From Herbaspirillum frisingense GSF30 (GTDB lineage: Bacteria > Pseudomonadota > Gammaproteobacteria > Burkholderiales > Burkholderiaceae_D), in assembly GCF_000300975.2 (NCBI RefSeq), contig NZ_AEEC02000005.1:62001-126000 (forward strand): DNA of 64,000 bases. The letters run 5' to 3'. A program made the position numbers and the translations under genes. The notes under the pieces were generated by a model, which did not search any database, was not told the DNA's origin, and saw only the letters and a list, made by a program, of their open reading frames with translations. Positions 8,750 to 16,194 of the stretch are shown in pieces. How positions within the stretch are numbered: the first letter of the stretch is position 1; each line of letters begins with the position of its first letter.

Positions 8750-10062
8750 TGCGCCCCCCCCTGGCCGGCCGGGCCAGCGCCTGGCTGTGCCGCCACGCAC
8801 CTGACCGCCACACGCTGGTCCTGTTGCATCGCTGGAACGGCCTGGTGCTGGCCCTGTTCCTGCTGGTGGCCAGCCTGACCGGTAGCCTGCTGGCCTTCGA
8901 GGACGAGCTCGATCTGTGGCTGGCGCCGGAGCTGCATCTGGCGCATCCGGCCCCGGGCCAGCTGGCCTCGGCCATGCTGGACCCGTACGCGCTGCGCGAA
9001 CGGGTGGCGCTGGCGCTGGGGCCACAGGCCGATGTCAGCCAGTTGATCCTGCATCCGCAAGCGGGTCATACGGTACGTTTCCTGGTCGGCCCGGCCATCG
9101 ACCGCGCCACCGGCCAGCCCTTCCGGCTGGGGTATGACGAAGTCCTGGTCAATCCCCATACCGGGGCGATCCAGGGGCTGCGGGACCGCCAGAGGATCAG
9201 CCTGGAACGGTCGGCACTGATGCCGCTGGTGTTCAACCTGCACCACTCGCTGGCCTTGCCGCGCGTGGCCGGGGCCTTGGTGATGGGGGTGGTGGCCACG
9301 CTGTGGACGCTGGACTGCCTGGTCGGCATGATCCTGACCTGGCCACGGGGTCGACCTTTCCTGGCGAAATGGAAGCCGGCCTGGCTGGTCAAGTGGCGGG
9401 CCGGTTTCTATCGCGTCAATCTCGACCTGCATCGCGCCTTCGGCCTGTGGTGTTGGGTGTTGCTGCTGATGCTGGCCTGGTCCAGCGTGATGTTCAACCT
9501 GCGCGACCAGATCTATCTGCCGGTGATGTCGCGCCTGCTGCCCTTCGATTACAGTTGGCGCCCCGCGCCGCCCCTGGCCAATGCATCACCACTGACGGCG
9601 GGGCCACCGATGTCCTGGCCGCAGGCGCATGCCATGGCACGCCGGGCCATGGCCGGTTTCGCCAGCGAACGCGGACTGCAGATCGACTTCGAGGAAAGAC
9701 TGAATTACGACCGCCGGCGCGGGGTGTATGCCTACATGGTGCACAGCAATGCCGACCTGCGCAGCGACGTCGGCAATACCGGACTGCTGATCGATGCCGC
9801 CAGCGGCCAGGTGCGCGGCCACTGGCTGCCGACAGGCGACCGCAGCGGCAATACCTTCAGCAACTGGCTCGGCGCGCTGCACATGGGCCATGTGTTCGGA
9901 CTGCCCTGGCGCATCGCGCTGGCTTTGCTGGGATTGGCGGTGAGCCTGTTGACGGTGACCGGCGTGGTGATCTGGTGGAAGAAGCGCGACGCGCGTCAGC
10001 CACGCTCCCCGGGGGCGGGAATGAAGCCCAGCGCCAGCCACAGGGTGCGGGCTTCGCGATAG
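8743..10062 (+). CDS. PepSY-associated TM protein, ferric-siderophore uptake/reduction partner
   Basis: A 439-residue inner-membrane protein of the PepSY_TM family (PiuB/FsrB-like). Four membrane helices are visible: after L-H-R-W-N-G near residue 32, near 185-210, near 230-250 and near the C-terminus (I-A-L-A-L-L-G-L-A-V). Histidines in the first helix (L-H-R-W-N-G) and in L-H-H-S-L-A and L-H-R-A-F-G are suited to haem binding. Relatives next to TonB receptors are thought to reduce siderophore-bound iron in the periplasm. The start ATG at 8743 overlaps the receptor's stop by 7 bases; ATG 8749 (TAATG overlap) is equally possible. Its last 67 bp overlap the convergent small gene at 9996. Confidence 0.85.
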   Translation: MVMRPPLAGRASAWLCRHAPDRHTLVLLHRWNGLVLALFLLVASLTGSLLAFEDELDLWLAPELHLAHPAPGQLASAMLDPYALRERVALALGPQADVSQLILHPQAGHTVRFLVGPAIDRATGQPFRLGYDEVLVNPHTGAIQGLRDRQRISLERSALMPLVFNLHHSLALPRVAGALVMGVVATLWTLDCLVGMILTWPRGRPFLAKWKPAWLVKWRAGFYRVNLDLHRAFGLWCWVLLLMLAWSSVMFNLRDQIYLPVMSRLLPFDYSWRPAPPLANASPLTAGPPMSWPQAHAMARRAMAGFASERGLQIDFEERLNYDRRRGVYAYMVHSNADLRSDVGNTGLLIDAASGQVRGHWLPTGDRSGNTFSNWLGALHMGHVFGLPWRIALALLGLAVSLLTVTGVVIWWKKRDARQPRSPGAGMKPSASHRVRASR

Positions 10063-10205
10063 GCGGCCAGATGGGCGGGGTCGGCCTGCAGCCATTGCTG
10101 CAGGGCCTGCTGTTCAGGCTCGTCGAGCCCGTCCTGTTCGTGCTCGCGCATCACCCAGGAGACGGCGGTCTGCCACGACAGGGAAGAAGCGGAAGGCTGG
10201 GACAT
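9996..10205 (-). CDS. Anti-sigma-domain-only protein (DUF4880, FecR N-terminus alone)
   Basis: A 69-residue protein that consists almost entirely of the DUF4880 domain normally found at the cytoplasmic N-terminus of FecR regulators: W-Q-T-A-V-S-W-V-M-R-E, then E-Q-Q-A-L-Q-Q-W-L-Q-A-D-P-A-H and a closing R-T-L-W-L. It ends where a FecR would continue into its membrane helix; there is no transmembrane or periplasmic part. It lies about 80 bp behind the second ECF sigma gene (10288-10845) and is likely co-transcribed, so it may bind that sigma factor without sensing the receptor. The ATG at 10205 begins the domain; an ATG at 10256 would add a 17-residue proline-rich tail. The 3' end overlaps the convergent PepSY gene. 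It could be a decayed fecR, but the reading frame is clean. Confidence 0.7.
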   Translation of the reverse strand: MSQPSASSLSWQTAVSWVMREHEQDGLDEPEQQALQQWLQADPAHLAAYREARTLWLALGFIPAPGERG

Positions 10206-10287
10206 GGAGGACGGATCGATGGGACGAGGCGCAAACACCGGAAAAAAACACGCCACCCATCAGGGCGGCACGAGTGCGCATCATAGC

Positions 10288-10845
10288 CTATCGCTCCGTC
10301 CCATGACAGGTCGCGCCGGCTTGCAGCTGCGCGCGGCAACTGTCCATGGCGTCACGGATCAGGAAGTTGACCAGGGTGGCCGATATTCCCAGTTCAGCGG
10401 CGATCTCGCGCTGGCTCATGCCGCCCAGCCGATACAGCTCGAACGCCCGGCGCGTGCGCGGCGGCAGGCTGGCCAAAGCGTGGCTGATCAGCGCCAGCGT
10501 CTGGCGGCTGATGGCGATGGCTTCCGGCCCCTGAGCCTCTTCGTGAACGGCCTGGCCCTCTTCCTCGACGGCGAAGACATCGCTCTCGAAGGCGCTGCGG
10601 CGATGACGATCGATGGCCAGGTTGCGCACGATGCGCAGCAGGTAGGCCGAGGGCTGGCGGATATCGAACCCGGCCGGGACTTCGCTGATCTTGAGGTAGG
10701 CATCCTGCACCACGTCCTCGGCGCGATGCGGACAGCCCAGGATGCGCAGCGCCGCATCACGCAGACGCCGCCTTTGGCCGATGAAATGCTCGCGCAGGTC
10801 CGATGCAGTCGCATCGTGGTGAGGTATTGCCTGCCTGTCTTGCAT
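10288..10845 (-). CDS. ECF sigma factor, FecI/PvdS type (second copy)
   Basis: A 185-residue extracytoplasmic-function sigma-70 factor. Region 2 is visible as A-E-D-V-V-Q-D-A-Y-L-K-I and L-L-R-I-V-R-N-L-A-I-D-R, region 4 as L-P-P-R-T-R-R-A-F-E-L-Y-R-L-G-G-M-S-Q-R followed by I-S-A-T-L-V-N-F-L-I-R-D-A. The last motif is typical of iron-starvation sigma factors (PvdS/FecI group). The minus strand has AGGGGA about 10 bases before the ATG. It starts 24 bases after the STN receptor's stop and is followed by the DUF4880-only protein, so the whole string is probably one transcript. A linker of acidic residues between regions 2 and 4 (V-E-E-E-G-Q-A-V-H-E-E) is slightly long. Confidence 0.88.
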   Translation of the reverse strand: MQDRQAIPHHDATASDLREHFIGQRRRLRDAALRILGCPHRAEDVVQDAYLKISEVPAGFDIRQPSAYLLRIVRNLAIDRHRRSAFESDVFAVEEEGQAVHEEAQGPEAIAISRQTLALISHALASLPPRTRRAFELYRLGGMSQREIAAELGISATLVNFLIRDAMDSCRAQLQAGATCHGTER

Positions 10846-10869
10846 GGTGATGGGTCCCCTTTCCTCTGG

Positions 10870-13311
10870 CTACCAGCGATAGCGGGCGCTCAAGAGCGCC
10901 ATCCGTTCTTCGGCCCAGAAGCAGGTCAGGGTCGGCTCGGCCAGGCAGGAGGTACTCTGGCGGTTGGTCAGGTTGCTGATGTTGAGCGCATAGCGCCAAT
11001 GCCCCTGGTCCAGCCGCAGCATGGCGTCCAGCAGCAGTACGGCGGCATTGCGCACGCTGTTGTCGGCATTGGCGTAGTTGCGACCGACATAGCGCACGCC
11101 CCCTCCTATCCCCCAGCCGGACCACACCGGGCCTGGGCTGTAGTCCAGCCACAGGCTGGCTGCATGACGTGGCACCAGCACCGGCGACTTGCCTTGCAAG
11201 GCGGGATCGACATGGCGCGTGTTGATGGCCTGGGTATACGCGTAGGCGGCCGCAATGTTGAGACCTGGGTGCAGCCTGCCCTTGGCCTCCAGTTCCACCC
11301 CGCGCGAGCGGACCTGGCTCTGGGTGAGGTAGGCATTGGCGTGTTGCGGGTCGGCGGTGAGCACGTTGTCCTTGCTGACCTGGTAGAGCGCGGCGGTATA
11401 GAGCAGGCGCTGCCCCTGTGGCTGGAACTTGAGACCGACTTCCAGTTGCCGTCCGTAGGCTGGTGCAAAGGGCTGGCCCGCGGCGTCCTGGCCGGCCTGC
11501 GGCAGGAAGGCGGTGCTGTAGTTCAGATACGGCACCAGAGCGGGGTAATGGGTCCAGGCCAGGCCCAGGCGATGGCTCCAGGCCTGGGCGCGGCTATCCA
11601 GGCGGGACGGCCCGATGTCGTTGCGAGTGCTATCGGTGACGCGATCATGGCGACTACCCAGGGTCCATACCCAGGCGCCATCGCGGATCTGGTCCTGGAC
11701 ATAGACGCCGGTCTGGCGCATCTCTTCATGCAATTGCGCATAGAGGGTGGAGGCCAGCGCTATGGGCATGCCATAGACCGGCTGCGCCAGGTCCAGCGCG
11801 GGCGCGGTTCCCCGGTAACGTTGCTCGTCCTGACGCATCTGCATCAGGTCCAGCCCCAGCAGCACGGTATGGTCGAGCGGCCCCTGTTGCCAGCGGCCTT
11901 GCAGGCGGGTATCGATCTGGGTGCTGGTCAGTTGCGTCTGGTATCGGGCGCTGCTGCGCGAGAGCACGCTGCCGCTCAAGCTGCCCGGGTTGAGGACCGA
12001 GTAGTCCGACCGCAGCGCCGCGTGGCGGAAATTCTGCTGCAGGCGCCAGGTCGCATCCAGCCGCTGATCCAGCATCCAGCCCAGCGACCATTGCTCGCCC
12101 CGCTGATGATCCGTACCGGGGTCGCCTACCAGCGTATGAGTCAGGCTGCCGTCGGGACGTACCGCCGTCCAGCGGCCGCTGCCACTGCGGTCGCGCAGGT
12201 AGTCGGCCAGCAGGATCAGATGGCTGTCGCCGCCCAGCTGCAGCTTCAGCGAGGGCGCCAGGTACAGACGATCGTTGGGCACGGCACTGCCATTGCCGTA
12301 GCTGAACTGGGTATTGCTGTCCAGCGCCAGGCCCACCAGACGGCCCTGTACCCGGCCTGCATCGTCCAGGGTAGCGCTCAGGTCGGCCGCCAGCTGGCGC
12401 CGCTGGAAGCTGCCGATACCGGCCTGTATCTCGTTGGGCGCATCGTCTCCGGCCACCTTGCTGATACGGTTGACCACCCCGCCCGGATCGGCCTGCCCGA
12501 AGCTGGCCGACGCCGCTCCCCGCAAGACTTCGACCCGTTCCAGCCCGTATGCCTCGGTGCGGAACGTGCCAAAGCCGGCCACCGGCTGGCGCAGGCCATT
12601 GAGGTAGTTGCTGGTGTTCTGGGCATTGATGAAACCGCGCAGGTTGAAGTAGTCGTAGCCGCGTGGATCGACGCCATGCGTTTCGGTGTTGGCGCCGGGC
12701 ATGTAGCGCAGCACGTCGAGGATGCTGTCCGCGCCGCGTGCTTCCATTTCGGCACGGGTGACGACCGACAGCGATTGGGCGATCTCCAGCAAGGGGGTGA
12801 CGGTGCGGGTGGCGCTCTGGCTAGCGGCAACGGCGTAGCCCTCGCTGCCCTCGGCGAACTCGGCCTGTTCGCCACGACCGTCGATGATGACGTCCTTCAG
12901 ACGTTGCGTCTGCTGGCGCACCGGCATGGGCGCGCCGCCTTCACCCATGCCGGTGCGCCATTGCAGGCCATAGCTGCCATTGGCGGCACGTACCGCCTGC
13001 AGGCCGCTACCTGCCAGCAACTGCGCCAGGCCATCCTCCACCGCCAGCGTAGCGGCCAGCGCCACTACCTGCCGGCCCTGCACCATGTCCGGCGCATACG
13101 ACAGGGTGATGCCAGCCTGGCGGGCGAAGTGGTTCAGGGCCTGTTCCAGCGGTCCGGCGGCGATCTCGTAATGGCGTCGGTCCTGCGCCATGGCCTCGGC
13201 CGGCCACAAGCCCAGGCCGCCGAGGGCCAGCAGCAGCGCCGTCAGCGCCATGCGCGTGATGCCGGCGGTGCGGGAGTTCAGGGACAGGAATGGAGTGGAG
13301 GGCATGCGCAA
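10870..13311 (-). CDS. TonB-dependent siderophore receptor with STN signalling domain
   Basis: An 813-residue outer-membrane transducer. After a signal peptide (to about residue 43, A-M-A-Q) comes a secretin/TonB short N-terminal (STN) domain (about 47-97, G-P-L-E-Q-A-L-N-H-F-A-R-Q-A-G), then the TonB-box region, a plug with L-E-I-A-Q-S-L-S-V-V and R-V-E-V-L-R-G-A-A-S-A-S-F-G-Q, and a barrel ending S-A-R-Y-R-W. STN receptors (FpvA, FoxA, FecA) both import a ferric siderophore and signal its presence to a FecR protein. The FecR and FecI-type genes directly upstream are its likely partners. It is 130 bp behind fecR and may have its own sigma-dependent promoter. Start ATG 13311; 13305 is an alternative. 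Confidence 0.92.
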   Translation of the reverse strand: MRMPSTPFLSLNSRTAGITRMALTALLLALGGLGLWPAEAMAQDRRHYEIAAGPLEQALNHFARQAGITLSYAPDMVQGRQVVALAATLAVEDGLAQLLAGSGLQAVRAANGSYGLQWRTGMGEGGAPMPVRQQTQRLKDVIIDGRGEQAEFAEGSEGYAVAASQSATRTVTPLLEIAQSLSVVTRAEMEARGADSILDVLRYMPGANTETHGVDPRGYDYFNLRGFINAQNTSNYLNGLRQPVAGFGTFRTEAYGLERVEVLRGAASASFGQADPGGVVNRISKVAGDDAPNEIQAGIGSFQRRQLAADLSATLDDAGRVQGRLVGLALDSNTQFSYGNGSAVPNDRLYLAPSLKLQLGGDSHLILLADYLRDRSGSGRWTAVRPDGSLTHTLVGDPGTDHQRGEQWSLGWMLDQRLDATWRLQQNFRHAALRSDYSVLNPGSLSGSVLSRSSARYQTQLTSTQIDTRLQGRWQQGPLDHTVLLGLDLMQMRQDEQRYRGTAPALDLAQPVYGMPIALASTLYAQLHEEMRQTGVYVQDQIRDGAWVWTLGSRHDRVTDSTRNDIGPSRLDSRAQAWSHRLGLAWTHYPALVPYLNYSTAFLPQAGQDAAGQPFAPAYGRQLEVGLKFQPQGQRLLYTAALYQVSKDNVLTADPQHANAYLTQSQVRSRGVELEAKGRLHPGLNIAAAYAYTQAINTRHVDPALQGKSPVLVPRHAASLWLDYSPGPVWSGWGIGGGVRYVGRNYANADNSVRNAAVLLLDAMLRLDQGHWRYALNISNLTNRQSTSCLAEPTLTCFWAEERMALLSARYRW

Positions 13312-13440
13312 GCGGTTCGATTCGTCGGGCTACACTGGGATGCCGAACGAGTTCGCCAAAACCCGTAAGCGGAAGCGAAAAAAATCCGGCCCGTCCCGAT
13401 CAGCCCGCGCGGCGCACTGCCTGGCCCGCTGCCTGACTCA

Positions 13441-14490
13441 CTAGCCGGCCGCCGCCAGCCGCACCCAGAACCGTGTGCGTCGCTGCACGACCACCGGCAG
13501 TGTCCGGGCCAGCGAGTCCAGGGCTGCGTCGCTGTCCTGCAACTGGAAGACGCCGGACACCCGCAAGTCGGCCACCGCCGGATCGCACAGCAGCCAGCCA
13601 TGGCGATAGCGGGCCATCTCGGCAAGCAGGTCGTCCAGCCGCATCTGGCGCGCCACCAGGGTCTGTTCCAGCCAGGCCGTGGGGTCCATGGCGGCCGTCA
13701 CGATGGCCTGGCGCGCCAGTTGCCCCTGCGCATCGATCTCGACCATCTCACCGGGGAAGATGACCTCGCGCATGCCGCTGGCCGTCTGCACCGCCACCTG
13801 CCCCTCGATCACCGTGAGCCGGGTACTCTGCGCCTGCTGGCGCACATCGAAACGCGTCCCCAGTGCCTGCAGCAGCGCTTGCCCAGTCCTGACCCGCAAG
13901 GGTCGATACTGCGCGGCCTGGGCATCCTTGCCGGTATCGACGAAGATTTCACCCTGGCGCAGCACCAGCAGCCGCTGCTCCTCGTCGAAACGGACCTGGA
14001 TGTGGGAATCAGTGTTGAGCGCCAGATGGGTGCCGTCGCTCAGGCTGAGCCGACGCTGGGCGCCGGTGGCGGTGGTGTAGCCATCGGCCTGCAGCAGCTC
14101 CGGCAGGTCCAGCAGGCCCGCCTGGCGCGCCGCCAGCGACGCCACGGCCAGTCCCCCCAGACCCAGTGCGACACCGCCCAGCCAGCGACGGCGTGACTGC
14201 CGCGCCTGCCGGCTGCGGGACAGTCGCTTGAGTGGTCCCTGCCATTGACCGGCCGGAACCGGCAGGGCCACCAGGCGCTGGAACTGTTCTTCAGCAGCCA
14301 TCAGATCACGCCATACCTGCGCATGACAGGGGTCGGCACGACACCAGTGCTCTATCTGCGCCTGCAGGTGGGCATCCACACCGTGGCGCCCGGCGTCAGC
14401 CCGCAAGCGGACCAGCCAGGCGATGGCCTGGTCGAGGACCAGGGGATCGACTGCGGGCGTGTTGGAGCTGGCTGGCGGCGAGGCAGGCAT
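13441..14490 (-). CDS. FecR-type anti-sigma / signal transducer
   Basis: A 349-residue regulator spanning the inner membrane. The N-terminus holds the DUF4880 anti-sigma domain (L-D-Q-A-I-A-W-L-V-R-L-R then I-E-H-W-C-R-A-D-P), a basic stop (R-S-R-R-R-W) and one membrane helix (about 105-125, L-G-G-V-A-L-G-L-G-G-L), then the FecR domain (A-T-G-A-Q-R-R-L-S-L-S-D-G-T-H-L-A-L-N) and a C-terminal STN-contact region. It relays the receptor signal to the sigma factor encoded just before it (ATG 14490 lies 24 bp after the sigma stop at 14514). The frame is open to 14547, but that would overlap the sigma gene and lacks homology, so ATG 14490 was chosen. Confidence 0.9.
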   Translation of the reverse strand: MPASPPASSNTPAVDPLVLDQAIAWLVRLRADAGRHGVDAHLQAQIEHWCRADPCHAQVWRDLMAAEEQFQRLVALPVPAGQWQGPLKRLSRSRQARQSRRRWLGGVALGLGGLAVASLAARQAGLLDLPELLQADGYTTATGAQRRLSLSDGTHLALNTDSHIQVRFDEEQRLLVLRQGEIFVDTGKDAQAAQYRPLRVRTGQALLQALGTRFDVRQQAQSTRLTVIEGQVAVQTASGMREVIFPGEMVEIDAQGQLARQAIVTAAMDPTAWLEQTLVARQMRLDDLLAEMARYRHGWLLCDPAVADLRVSGVFQLQDSDAALDSLARTLPVVVQRRTRFWVRLAAAG

Positions 14491-14513
14491 GGCGCGGGCA
14501 CAAATGCAGGCGG

Positions 14514-15035
14514 CTAACCCTGCAGCGACTGCCGCATCAGGTAGCAATGGCGAATCGCGGCGGCCATGTATTTCTCCACGCTGCTCAGCGACACCCCCAT
14601 GCGGGTGGCGATCTCGGGATAGCTCATCTGCTCCAGGCGCGACAGCAGGAAGGCCTCGCGCGCCCGGGCGCCCAGGCCTTCGAGCATGGCGTCGATGGCC
14701 GCCAGCAGTTCGATGAGCAGCATCCGCGCTTCCGGTGAGACCACCTCCGGCTCGGGCAGACTGGCGATGGCCTGCAGGCAGGCACGCTCCACCTCGTCGC
14801 GGCGCACCTTGTCCACCACCAGTCCGTGCGCGATGCGGCTCAGCCAGGCACGCGGTTCCCGCACCTCATCCAGCGCACGTGGCTTGCCGAGCACGCGCAG
14901 GAAGGTGTCCTGAGCCAGGTCGGCGGCGTCGAAACTGCTGCCCACCCTGCCCCGCAACCATTGCTGCAGCCAGCGATGATGCTCGCGATAAAGCATCTGG
15001 AAGCGCTCGGCATCGGCGAGGGGCGGGACGGACAT
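14514..15035 (-). CDS. ECF sigma factor, FecI type (first copy)
   Basis: A 173-residue ECF sigma-70 factor with region 2 (D-A-A-D-L-A-Q-D-T-F-L-R-V and W-L-S-R-I-A-H-G-L-V-V-D) and region 4 (L-E-G-L-G-A-R-A-R-E-A-F-L-L-S-R, then M-S-Y-P-E-I-A-T-R-M-G-V-S-L-S-S-V-E-K-Y). This is the standard FecI arrangement: the sigma is held by FecR and released when the STN receptor binds its ferric siderophore. A Fur box begins 23 bases upstream of the start codon, so the gene is expected to be expressed under iron starvation and to be the head of the cluster running to 9996. Confidence 0.9.
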   Translation of the reverse strand: MSVPPLADAERFQMLYREHHRWLQQWLRGRVGSSFDAADLAQDTFLRVLGKPRALDEVREPRAWLSRIAHGLVVDKVRRDEVERACLQAIASLPEPEVVSPEARMLLIELLAAIDAMLEGLGARAREAFLLSRLEQMSYPEIATRMGVSLSSVEKYMAAAIRHCYLMRQSLQG

Positions 15036-15057
15036 GGCGGTGACAAGAATTGACTTA

Positions 15058-15076
15058 GATAATAATAATTCTCATT
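15058..15076. promoter_or_regulatory. Fur box
   Basis: GATAATAATAATTCTCATT matches the 19-bp Fur consensus (GATAATGATAATCATTATC) in its first six bases and most of the centre. It lies immediately upstream of the first FecI-type sigma gene in an AT-rich island within a GC-rich region, and its TATTATTAT stretch could also serve as the minus-strand -10. This predicts iron repression of the surface-signalling cluster. Confidence 0.78.
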
Positions 15077-15387
15077 TTAATCTGGTATATGAAGTTTTAC
15101 AACGCGCGCCAGGCCCGCTGCATGCGCTGCCTGCGTCGTGCGCTGCACGTACATCATCGATCTCCCTCTCCATCCCGACCGCGCATCATGCGGGTTTTGA
15201 CAAATCGGCAGCAGTCGGACTGTCACAACATGCCGTTGCGACCGTGCAGAAAAAAATTCTGTGCGGTTTGCTCACCCCACTTCGGAAGAAAGCTCGGCCA
15301 TTGCTCCGTATGCTCAGGTTGTCGCACCTGTTTTCATCTGCAGTCATCTCTCCCCCTCCCATCGCCACCTACTTTCTGGAGCAGGAC
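15077..15387. other. Intergenic region between FecI-type gene and HAD gene
   Basis: 311 bp without a convincing gene. It contains TTTTGACA around 15195-15202 that could be a plus-strand -35, but no good -10 follows at the right spacing. An in-frame extension of the HAD gene runs through it but has no homology. No terminator or operator is obvious. Confidence 0.5.
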
Positions 15388-16086
15388 ATGTCTTTGCAGC
15401 ACTTCAAGGTACTCACGTTTGATGTCGTCGGCACGCTTATCGATTTCGAGGGAGGCATGCTGGCCTACCTGCGCGAGGCGGTTCCCGACAGCAAGATCTC
15501 CGACGAAGATTTTCTGACGGCCTACCGCGCCGCGCGCAGTGATGGCAATACCGGTTGGTATCCGGACGACCTGGAGCGCTGCTGGCATGTCATTGCGCCC
15601 GGTCTGGGCCTGCCCGACAGCGCCGAACTGGCTCGCGGCCTGCGCGATTCGGTCGCGCGCTGGCCCGCTTTCCCCGATTCAGTACAGGCGCTGCAACGCC
15701 TGCGCAAGCATTTCAAGCTGGTCACCATGACCAATGCGCAGAGCTGGGCGCTCCAGCATTTCTCCCGCACCCTGGGGGAGCCCTTCGATCTGCTATTGAG
15801 CTGCGACGATGCCTTGTGCGAGAAGCCTGATCCGCAATATTTCGCCTATGCGCGTGGCCGCTTCGAAGGCCAATGGGGCTATCGCACGGCCGACAACCTG
15901 CATGTGGCGCAGAGCCAGTACCACGATATCGGCGTCTCCAAGCGTCTGGGCATCACCACCTGCTGGATCGAGCGTCGTCACGACAAATCCGGTCCGGGCG
16001 GCACGATAGCCTCCCAGCACACCGTTCCCGACTACCACTTCCATACCTTGGCCGAACTGGCCGATGCCGTCGACGCCGGCCGTTAA
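15388..16086 (+). CDS. Haloacid dehalogenase-like hydrolase (type II)
   Basis: A 232-residue cytoplasmic HAD-superfamily hydrolase. Motif I is T-F-D-V-V-G-T-L (nucleophile Asp10), with no second Asp two residues on, as in (S)-2-haloacid dehalogenases rather than phosphatases. Motif II is T-M-T-N-A-Q, motif III the C-E-K-P-D-P lysine, and a late H-D-I-G-V-S-K loop. The likely reaction is hydrolytic removal of a leaving group from a 2-substituted carboxylic acid, but the subfamily is broad. The start ATG has GGAG seven bases upstream. It is followed after 108 bp by an exported solute-binding protein in the same direction, suggesting shared uptake-and-degradation use. Confidence 0.82.
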   Translation: MSLQHFKVLTFDVVGTLIDFEGGMLAYLREAVPDSKISDEDFLTAYRAARSDGNTGWYPDDLERCWHVIAPGLGLPDSAELARGLRDSVARWPAFPDSVQALQRLRKHFKLVTMTNAQSWALQHFSRTLGEPFDLLLSCDDALCEKPDPQYFAYARGRFEGQWGYRTADNLHVAQSQYHDIGVSKRLGITTCWIERRHDKSGPGGTIASQHTVPDYHFHTLAELADAVDAGR

Positions 16087-16194
16087 GCCTCGCCCTCTGG
16101 CCCGACCAGAGGTCAGCAGTTCATCCGGGAACAGGCCAGCCGCTGCGCGCGGCCGACCGATGTCCTCACGCTTCAACCACCAGGGAGTTGCACC

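Noticed and set aside
10204-13368. 1054-codon plus-strand frame opposite the STN receptor and sigma gene
   Set aside because: It spans two well-supported minus-strand genes and has no recognisable domain, so it is a shadow frame.
15195-15219. TTGACA as a promoter of the HAD gene
   Set aside because: No acceptable -10 hexamer at 16-19 bases.
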